Source of the DNA: Desmodus rotundus
Taxonomy: Eukaryota; Chordata; Mammalia; Chiroptera; Phyllostomidae
Reading direction: 5' to 3'
DNA: 64,000 nucleotides
Assembly (NCBI RefSeq): GCF_022682495.2
Contig: NC_071392.1
Span: 86,878,797 to 86,942,796, forward strand
This document shows positions 56,977 to 64,000 of this stretch, one piece after another. The translations under genes and the position numbers were made by a program. Positions within the stretch are counted from its first letter, which is position 1. Each line of letters starts with the position of its first letter. Under the pieces are notes generated by a model. It saw only the letters and a list, made by a program, of their open reading frames with translations. It was not told where the DNA came from and made no database searches.

Positions 56977-59124
56977 TTAATGTGGCCCTATCTTTACCCG
57001 GCAGAATTGAAGGCAAAATCTTGGGTGGACTTTTGCCCTTTTGTGACGTTCTTCATGAATAGAGGGGGATGGCCAACAGCAGAAAACTTTCAGGAAGAAT
57101 TGCAGTACCCTTCCAGTTCCCTGCTGCTGGCCCTTGCTGTGGTGGGAGGCAGAGCTTTGTGTGCTGCTGCTGGTGCTCCTGGTGCTTCCGGTCCTCCTGG
57201 TGCTGTTCTTTCTGCTGCCTGGGGTGGTGAAAGAGCCCCAAGAACCATGCTGGAGTGCAGGGCTGGGGGTGGCAGCCCTGGACTCAGGGCAGGGCAGGGG
57301 ACAGGTGGTCCTGGGAAGAGGTGGTCCAGATTTGATAGTCTGTTGGATCCCAACCTTTGATTCTCCACTGGTGGTGGAGACATGCACCCTCGATTCCACA
57401 GTGGTGGTTGTGATGGCCCCCTCTACTTCTTGGCTGGCAGATGGTACAGCCAAGTTCATTTCCACAGTGGTGGTTGGGATGGCCACCTCCACTTCTGGGC
57501 TGGCAGATGGTACAGCCAAGTTCATTGCCACGGTGGTGGTTGGGATGGCCACCTCTGCTTCTGGGCTGGCAGATGGTAGAGCCAACTTCACTTCCATAGG
57601 GGTGGCGGGGACGGCTAACTGTGCTTCTGGGCTGGCAGATGGTACAGCCAAGTACATTGCCATGGTGGTGGTTGAGATGGCCACCTCTGCTTCTGGGCTG
57701 GCAGATAGTACAGCCAACTTCACTTCCACAGGGGTGGCGGGGACGGCCAACTGCACTTCTGGGCTGGCAGATCGTATAGCCAAGTTCATTGTCATGTTTT
57801 TGTTTGGGATTCCCACCTCCACTTCTGGGCTGGCAGATGGTACAGCCAACTTCACTTCCACAGGGTTGGCGGGGACGGCCAACTGCACTTCTGGGCTGGC
57901 AGATCGTATAGCCAAGTTCATTGTCGCATTTTTGTTTGGCATGTCCACCTCTGCATCTGGGCTGACAGATGGTACAGTCAACTTCACGTCCACAGGGGTG
58001 GTGTGGACGGCCACCCTGGCGGCCACATTGGTGGGTGGACTGGTAGACTTATTCGTTTTCTCCCCAGCTGCCCATGGCTCTGGGGTTGGGGAGAAGCGTC
58101 TTCTATGGTCGGGGAAGGAATATGGCCTCACCCGGACGGTATGGCCTTTCACCTTCATTGTATTGCTGTGAAGGATTAGGTATGTGCCCATGATGTTATT
58201 GTATTTTTTTTGGGCTACTGATTCCCTGATTTCCTCCTGCTTGAATCCAAGATGTTTCATTTTTTCGGTGACCTGAGGGTCTATATCACCCCACGGTGGC
58301 TCACGGTACAGCTTAACTTCCTCCTTTTCGTCTCTGTTGACCCAGGGGTCCTTTATTATGGCGTCCAGAGTTGGCCTCTGGGCGGGGTCGAGGGTGATCA
58401 TTTTTTTTAGAAGATGTTGGCATTCTTCAGAGAGAAAGTATGGTATGAGGAAGTGCCCTCTCAGTACCTGTCTCTTCACTTCCCCAAAGTTATGACCCAC
58501 AAATGGGAGCGTCCCCGTCACCATCTTGTAAAGGATGACACCGAGGCTCCAGATGTCGACTTTCTGGCCATCATATGGTTGGCTCCTCAGAATCTCCGGG
58601 GCCATGTACGTTACAGTACCGCAGAACGTACTGAGTTTGTCAGAATACTCTTTGCTAAAGCCGAAATCGGCTAATTTGATGTTCTGGTCACCGTCTAGGA
58701 GGATGTTCTCCGGCTTAAGGTCTCTGTGTACAAAGCCTTTCTGATGACAATAGTGTAATGCAGACAGGAGTTGTCTGAACAGGGTCCGGGCCTCCTCTTC
58801 CGTCCGGGCGCCAGCATTCTCGAGATAATCAAATAATTGGCCACCGCTCATATGTTCCATGAACAAAAAGTAATGATCTTCCGTGGCAATGACTTCAAAC
58901 AGTTTGGTAATGTTTGGATGGTGTAAACTTTTCAGGCAATGAAATTCTCGAAACCCTAGGGAGGAGCCTCTCCTGTTGACGATTTTCACGGCCACCTCCG
59001 TGCCTGTTACGACATGCCGGGCCAGCATGACTTTTGCAAAGGACCCTTTGCCTATTGTGCTGAGTAGCACATAGCCCCCGATATGGCACTGCTTGTCAGA
59101 GGTGGATGTAAAGTCCTCAGACAT
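56977..59124 (-). CDS. MARK/sperm-motility-kinase-like serine/threonine protein kinase, intact and intronless (715 aa)
   Basis: A predicted active protein kinase of the CAMK/MARK branch that transfers phosphate from ATP to Ser/Thr of substrates. Seen: glycine loop GKGSFAKV (25-32), VAVK lysine K47, alpha-C Glu (E60), HRDLKPEN (133-140), DFG (153-155), activation segment STFCGTVTYMAPE with an LKB1-type Thr (T166), APE (175-177), 'VDIWSLGVILY', then a UBA domain (about 281-320, 'VTEKMKHLGFKQEEIRESV'). All catalytic residues are present. Residues 373-570 are nine 22-residue repeats around VPSASPEVEVA; the Ser/Thr/Gln-rich end (611-715) includes the minisatellite seed. Order and UBA match MARKs and mouse Smok kinases, but the tail is longer than the roughly 500-residue Smoks. 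The start is fixed by a GCCACCATG context and the immediate kinase domain. The stop TAA is formed at the edge of an A-rich tract. Single exon: likely a retrogene, probably testis-expressed (inference). Substrates unknown. Confidence 0.9.
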   Translation of the reverse strand: MSEDFTSTSDKQCHIGGYVLLSTIGKGSFAKVMLARHVVTGTEVAVKIVNRRGSSLGFREFHCLKSLHHPNITKLFEVIATEDHYFLFMEHMSGGQLFDYLENAGARTEEEARTLFRQLLSALHYCHQKGFVHRDLKPENILLDGDQNIKLADFGFSKEYSDKLSTFCGTVTYMAPEILRSQPYDGQKVDIWSLGVILYKMVTGTLPFVGHNFGEVKRQVLRGHFLIPYFLSEECQHLLKKMITLDPAQRPTLDAIIKDPWVNRDEKEEVKLYREPPWGDIDPQVTEKMKHLGFKQEEIRESVAQKKYNNIMGTYLILHSNTMKVKGHTVRVRPYSFPDHRRRFSPTPEPWAAGEKTNKSTSPPTNVAARVAVHTTPVDVKLTVPSVSPDAEVDMPNKNATMNLAIRSASPEVQLAVPANPVEVKLAVPSASPEVEVGIPNKNMTMNLAIRSASPEVQLAVPATPVEVKLAVLSASPEAEVAISTTTMAMYLAVPSASPEAQLAVPATPMEVKLALPSASPEAEVAIPTTTVAMNLAVPSASPEVEVAIPTTTVEMNLAVPSASQEVEGAITTTTVESRVHVSTTSGESKVGIQQTIKSGPPLPRTTCPLPCPESRAATPSPALQHGSWGSFTTPGSRKNSTRRTGSTRSTSSSTQSSASHHSKGQQQGTGRVLQFFLKVFCCWPSPSIHEERHKRAKVHPRFCLQFCRVKIGPH
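57217..57270 (-). other. Seed of the 45-bp minisatellite inside the kinase gene
   Basis: Codes for 'TPSPALQHGSWGSFTTPG' (about residues 619-636). This closely matches the array frame TPSSALQNGSLGSPTTP, and at DNA level 'ggggtggtgaaagagcccca' followed by 'ccatgctggagtgcagggct' matches the 45-bp unit. It is present once in the intact gene. Confidence 0.8.
57415..58008 (-). repeat. 66-bp coding repeats (nine 22-residue units) in the kinase tail
   Basis: Nine tandem units, each with an xPxxPVEVKLAVPSASPEVE-like core. Units alternate between a 'PVEVKLAVPSASPE' type and an 'NMTMNLAIRSASPE' or 'TVAMNLAVPSASPE' type, giving a 44-residue (132-bp) super-period. A degenerate tenth unit follows. The truncated copies keep only two to three units, so copy number has changed after duplication. 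Confidence 0.85.
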
Positions 59125-59130
59125 GGTGGC
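59115..59130 (-). promoter_or_regulatory. Strong Kozak start context
   Basis: On the minus strand the start reads 'aagccaccATGt'. GCCACC before the ATG is the optimal vertebrate context and fixes the start codon of the kinase. Confidence 0.85.
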
Positions 59131-59247
59131 TTTAATGAAAAACTAAACTCAAAATTTTGAGACAAAACAAATAGTCCTGATCCAATGGGTTACCACAAAT
59201 TCGGCTTCCCGAACAGAACGGACTAAAGCCTTAGCCCAGCCAGGAGC

Positions 59248-59260
59248 TTATTTATATAGG
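59248..59260 (-). promoter_or_regulatory. TATA box of the kinase gene
   Basis: The minus strand reads 'cctatataaataa', a near-consensus TATA box about 125 bp before the ATG. Transcription would start near 59228, giving a 5' UTR of about 100 nt without an intron. A CCAAT-type 'cccattgg' lies downstream of it, so its meaning is doubtful. Confidence 0.6.
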
Positions 59261-60545
59261 CTTGGCTTGTGCTGCATCACTGTGGTGCTTTATGATATCG
59301 CAACTGGTGGTAAACTACAGTGGTTTCCTCACTTTTTGGTTTCATGACAGTTTTACTGTGGAAAAAACATGGTAAAAGGATTCCCCAAAAGCTTGTTTTA
59401 AATGTGGGTATATAAAGATTGATATGTACCTTATTAGAAATGAAAATCTGTAAGATATAAATAAAATAAAAATGAAAAATCTGAAAAGAATATAATTACA
59501 TGTAAATATAAAAATAATTTTTAAGTTCTCAGCTTTTCCTATATCATGGAATGATTTCTGTGTAGAATGGGTTTTTAATTTTGTCAATTTTCTTTTAAAC
59601 ATGTATGAGGATAATCATACAATTTTTGTGTTAGATCTAATTAATAAAGAAAATAATACCTTTACCTTTCTTAATATTGACTCATCCTTGCAATCTGGGA
59701 TTAAGTACTGAATATTCATGATTTTTTTTAACATGCAAATTATTTTTCTATAAGATTTTATTTAATGTTTTTGCATAAATATTTGTAAGTATGACTGACT
59801 AGCTTGTCATTTTGTGTGTGTGTGAGAATGCAACATCAAACTTTAATAATTCTACAACAACTAAACACACATTGACACCCATGCCTTTTTTATAAAATAA
59901 TTCAAAACATTGATTTATTGGTAAGGGCACAGAATAGGTTATGCAAAGAGAGGCTCACAGCTTACTTTGGTGGCAAGGAATTTGAAGACTGTAGGTGAGA
60001 GGAAGGCAAGACAGAGGGAGAGAGGTTCATTATCTAACAAATCTGTCAATTTCTAGCCTGAAGACAAGTTCTGAGTCAGAGTTTGTGTGATAAACTTGTT
60101 AAGTGCAGAGATACCTAGTACCGTTGTAAAATTCCTCTCATTCCCCTCCATCGTGGTGTATGTGCTCTGCTCCACGATGCCTAACTTCTCTTGATCTGCA
60201 GACACAACAGCCTGGCGATACTCACATGAAGAACTAAGGGCAGGGAAGTGGAGAGATGTGCTGCCTCCTCCACTGGACCCACTTTGGTGGGAGCATCACC
60301 TTATAGAATTCCAGGGCAGGACCAGGCTTCAAGTGGAGCCGAGGACAGAGAGCCACACTAAGGATTGGGAGTTGGTGAGTTAGGAGTTTAGAAATGAGTG
60401 TGAAATTGGACTACTTTATCCTGAAATGCTCAAGGAAGGTGACACTGGAAAGGTGAAGAGGCAAAGCTGTAGCGGTAGATAATCAAGTTTTCTCTTGCAT
60501 AGCATTTAAAATTGGAATGTCACATTCATATGCATAATTTCATTT
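59261..60545. other. Intergenic DNA 5' of the kinase gene
   Basis: The first 80 bp may hold upstream promoter elements. Beyond that I see AT-rich DNA without a supported feature. Confidence 0.4.
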
Positions 60546-60559
60546 AAACTTCATAGGAA

Positions 60560-60700
60560 TTTGGTGTGTTAGGTAGAGCCAGCCATACTATTATTATATT
60601 TTCTAGATGAATAACATTATGTTGGGTGAGGCATGTTCCTAGTCCAAGGTCACACCATTAGGAAGTGGTAGAATTGGGTTCATGCCTAGATCTTCTGAAT
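60560..60700 (-). repeat. MIR SINE fragment, antisense
   Basis: 'ctagtccaaggtcacaccat' followed by 'aggaagtggtagaattggg' is antisense MIR ('gcccaaggtcacacagcta', 'aagtggcagagccggga'). Confidence 0.7.
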
Positions 60701-62640
60701 ATCTTCAGCTTTGTTTTTCATAATAATTCAGACATGTATAAACTATGTGTTCCTGAGATAATGCTTCTGCAATCACCTTTGCCTTTAACAAAGTGGGATG
60801 TGCCTGACATTTTTCAGTTATCATTAAATGGATGTAATTTGGGGGCCCTTCATATTGGTGACTGGAAAGTGCCAGCTGAACACCTAAATTAAGGAGTGTG
60901 ATTGATACACAAGAAAAGGGTTCATCTTAATTTACTAAAATTCTGATTACACTTAGGATGGCATTACTGTGCACATTTAATAACCTTCAAAGTTATTTTT
61001 AACTGCTATCAAAATATGTTTTATGCCTTCTTGCTTTGAAAAATGATGATGCAGCTATAAGGAATGCAGTAAAGATCTCTGATCATTGCCAGTTTGACAG
61101 GTTTGGATCAAAGAGAAAGTAAGTTGCTCAATGATTCAGTAAGCTGAACTTTAAAATGTGTTTCTAGTTGTCAATGAAATAGTGCTACGCATGGGTGACA
61201 TCTTACATTTCCACTTGGCCAACTGCAAAGATTAATGACCAATGTTGCAGGCACGAAAGAAAAATCATACTGATTCTAGATAAATGCACAGCACACTGTG
61301 AAATTTCCGTAAGTAGCACTTTAAGTGTTTTTTCCTACTGAGTAAAGCTATATTTTTAATTCTATGAAGAACTAAGAACATATTCTAGACTCTTAAAGAG
61401 CTTTATCAAAAATATAATGTGCTGTGTTACATTATATTTTGTCTCAGTGAGGCCCACCCCACTCTTAAACTTACTATCTTGCATTTCAAAATGTTTTACT
61501 ATCTACAATAGGATGTATCTGACAAATGTACGCTGACATATTTATTATTCAGAAACAACCCCAGAGTGCAAATGAGTACTTAAAGCTTTTCGGGCTAAGA
61601 AAATGATTAAGTGCCATCTCCTGAAATGTGCTATTCTTTTTAGTAGTATACTCATGAATTGTATAAGGCTTTAAGATGCATAGACAAAGTATCTTTACAT
61701 AATCTGACTGTCAATTGCTAGCTCTAGGAGACTGGCTACATTGAACATATTTTCTTTTTAATTTTACTCATTGGACTACACTGGTCTTCAGCCTGTGACA
61801 TGACCGTTCAAGCGGTACAAACAAGTTCTGCCTGAGACAATACCTGAACCATTTGTAAGGGTTACAAATAGAATCTTAGGGAGGTACTTTTTTAAAAAAC
61901 ATTTTTTATATAGCCACACTAAGCTATTGCATGGTAATGAACTTTAAAGAAGGCCAGGTGGCTGAGAAAATAGTTTCATTCTATACTAAACCAAAGAGAT
62001 TTTGTTAGCTCTCCTTATTTATTTTTGAATTAAATTTTCTTAATAAAGGAACTTTCACCCCAATTAAATACACCAGAAGTTGACTGACTTCAAAATAAGT
62101 GCCAATGTTGCTAATTATCTTGAAATATTTTTAAATGAAATCACTGCTGTGAAACAAATAGAATTGCTTCTTTTCATAAAACATTCCTTTATTTTAATGA
62201 GACATTTAAAATCTATTAAGTTTATATGCAGATTAACAGAAAGGCTCTTTTAAGGGCAACAACTTTTAGAAAGTTTCTGATGCAGATGCAGCTCAGACCT
62301 GCACTTTTGCGTTTGGGCTCATTGAGGAGACAGTCTGGTGGAAGCCAGCGCCGATCTGATCCGTGCGCTGGATCGGTGTGCGCTGAGGGGCAGGTATGAG
62401 TTCGCCTTAGAAACACAGCTATTTATGTGTTTTCGTATTGCTGCTCCTTAAGAAGGATTTCTGGCAGGAGTCATACATTTATACTTCTATGACTTTGGAC
62501 ACAAAAATTAAAATGAATATCCACTCTTGAATTATTTTCAGGACAAAATATGCCTGTTTTTGTTTGAAAATCCATGTGGGTTTGTTTTTTGTTTCCTTTC
62601 TTTTATTCTCTTTGATTTAATTTGCTGGTACTTTGACTTC
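60701..62640. other. Intergenic DNA, nothing firm
   Basis: AT-rich. A CpG-containing patch at 62285-62400 ends in a donor-like 'gggcag|gtatga' but has a poor acceptor, so no exon is called. Confidence 0.4.
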
Positions 62641-62649
62641 AACATGATT

Positions 62650-62735
62650 TCTCCTCGGGACAAGGGGGAGGATGGGGGATATCTGTAATAGCATCAACAG
62701 TAAATGACAATAAATAAATAAATAAATACAATTAT
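62650..62735 (+). repeat. L1/HAL1 3'-terminal fragment with (AAAT)n tail
   Basis: 'gacaagggggaggatggggg' followed by 'tctgtaatagcatcaacagt' and (AAAT)n resembles the HAL1 end at 42725-42770 ('acaactgtaatagcataatc'). Confidence 0.6.
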
Positions 62736-64000
62736 TTCGTCTCTAAGAGTCTAAGATTTAAGATAATACATCATTTAAGTGAATTGGGGCTCAAATGACT
62801 ACAAAAGGAAGAAACAGCATTTCTTTCAAGAAGAATTGAGAGAGATTTTGCTTATAAGAATGTTTCACAATAAAGAGAAGTTAGGTCACATTTAGAAAGG
62901 TCCATTTATATAAAGAAATATTTTTGACAAAGAATAAAAATGTATTTACCATGGTACAGTTGGAAGAATAGTTCTTATTTTTCATTGAAATAAGAATTTG
63001 TTCCTAAATTCCTAAAGGCAACTTTTTTTTTCAACTCTCCAAACTAGGTAATAATGCTGCATTATTACAGTTATTGTGGTCATTTCATTTAAAGACATGT
63101 GTTGTCATTCCCTGCCTGTCCCAGCCCCGCCCAACAGCAGGTGGTATAAACCTTCCTCATAGAGGAAGAGCTTCTGAGCTGGCCTGAAACAGACCTGCCA
63201 GTAGAAGCTTAGGTGCCCACTCACATGATCAGTGGACCGAAAATGAACCTTGCTTCCGCAGGAACACGTGATTCACGAATCTCTGGGCCCCTCTGTGTTC
63301 TCTGGTTTTGACCAAGTGCTCGCCAGTGCTGCCCAGTTAGGAACTACAGCATGGTTTCTCGGGGGTTTCTAGTCCCATGGAACTGGCTGCTACTTGGCTG
63401 AGCCCTTGATGATTGTCTTCATCTTGCTCCTTCCAGTTCCCACAGCATGCCCGTGCTGACCCCATCACAGACATTTCAAACTTGGTAAATTGCACAGGTA
63501 TCTAGCAACTCACTTTCCTGATAATGTTTTAAGCACCACGATGGTTTACAGATTTTCACTGCTATATTCTAAGTGAAGGTAGGGCTTTCTGAACGTGGCT
63601 AATAACATGGATTTTTATTTTGGCCTTTTGTTTTAGCTCTATGATGTGAAATTGGAAGCACAAAACACCTCATAGAAAAGACTCCTTCTGGCTTTCTCAG
63701 GTGCCATCTCCTTCAAAGGGCAAGGGAGTGCCTTGAGGCCACACTAGAATTCCTGATCCTAGACTGTGATGGGAAGGTGGGTCAACCGTAGGATATGCTC
63801 TGGCGCATTGGGTGCCACTATTCAGCTCTCAAATAGAGAAGCAGAGGAGGGGAACTGATACATTGTCTAAGGGGCATCTGTTGTACGTTTCCGTGATCTC
63901 ATTACCTTCGGTCTTACTTGAAATAGGAACACACAACCACAAATAAAGCTGAAAAAAGCATGTCTGCTTTACCAATATTCTGTGCATCAGGAGTGAGTGT
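62736..64000. other. Intergenic DNA, nothing seen
   Basis: A GC-richer stretch at 63110-63480 has no convincing open frame. No repeat recognised. Confidence 0.4.

Noticed and set aside
62286..62392. Possible exon ending in a CAG|GTATGA donor
   Set aside because: The acceptor lacks a polypyrimidine tract and no frame is convincing.

Overview
This is a piece of a mammalian nuclear genome, almost certainly from a bat (probably Yangochiroptera). The organism call rests on three tRNA-derived SINEs of the Ves type, Tc1/mariner remnants and MITE-like palindromes, a half-L1 (HAL1) nested in an L1, and a background of old L2 and MIR fragments. There are no operons or bacterial features. Most of the window is AT-rich, gene-poor DNA; coding content is concentrated in the last quarter.

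Layout. 1-36 kb: intergenic or intronic DNA with old repeats (L2, MIR, L1 fragments, hAT and mariner remnants, LTR-like pieces, a U6/L1 chimera, two copies of one MITE family), one strong CpG island at about 6.4-6.7 kb that looks like a promoter, one candidate spliced exon at about 19.0 kb, and a possible conserved non-coding block at 16.2-16.9 kb. 36-45.5 kb: a short L1-derived element followed by a long but decayed L1, whose ORF2 is split by a 5'-complete HAL1 with an imperfect 15-bp target duplication. 46.2-59.3 kb: a kinase locus on the minus strand. 59.3-64 kb: ordinary intergenic DNA.

The kinase locus is the remarkable part. An intact, intronless 715-codon gene (56977-59124, minus) encodes a serine/threonine kinase of the MARK/sperm-motility-kinase type: complete catalytic core, UBA domain, then a long tail with nine 22-residue repeats. 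It has a strong Kozak start and a TATA box about 120 bp upstream of the ATG. Downstream of it (towards lower coordinates) lie three truncated copies of the gene. Each lacks everything before the activation-segment APE motif, each starts at the same breakpoint, and each is preceded in the minus direction by an array of a 45-bp minisatellite. The four arrays total roughly 6.9 kb. The 45-bp unit resembles a 54-bp stretch of the kinase's own tail-coding sequence, so it appears to be an amplified piece of the kinase gene. Because 45 is a multiple of three, five of the six frames of the unit are open, producing long overlapping ORFs of 15-residue repeats on both strands. In one copy the minisatellite reads in frame into the kinase C-lobe.

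Inference: a retroposed testis-type kinase acquired an expanding tail minisatellite, then array plus kinase fragment duplicated in tandem. Whether any repeat or fusion ORF is expressed cannot be decided from sequence alone.
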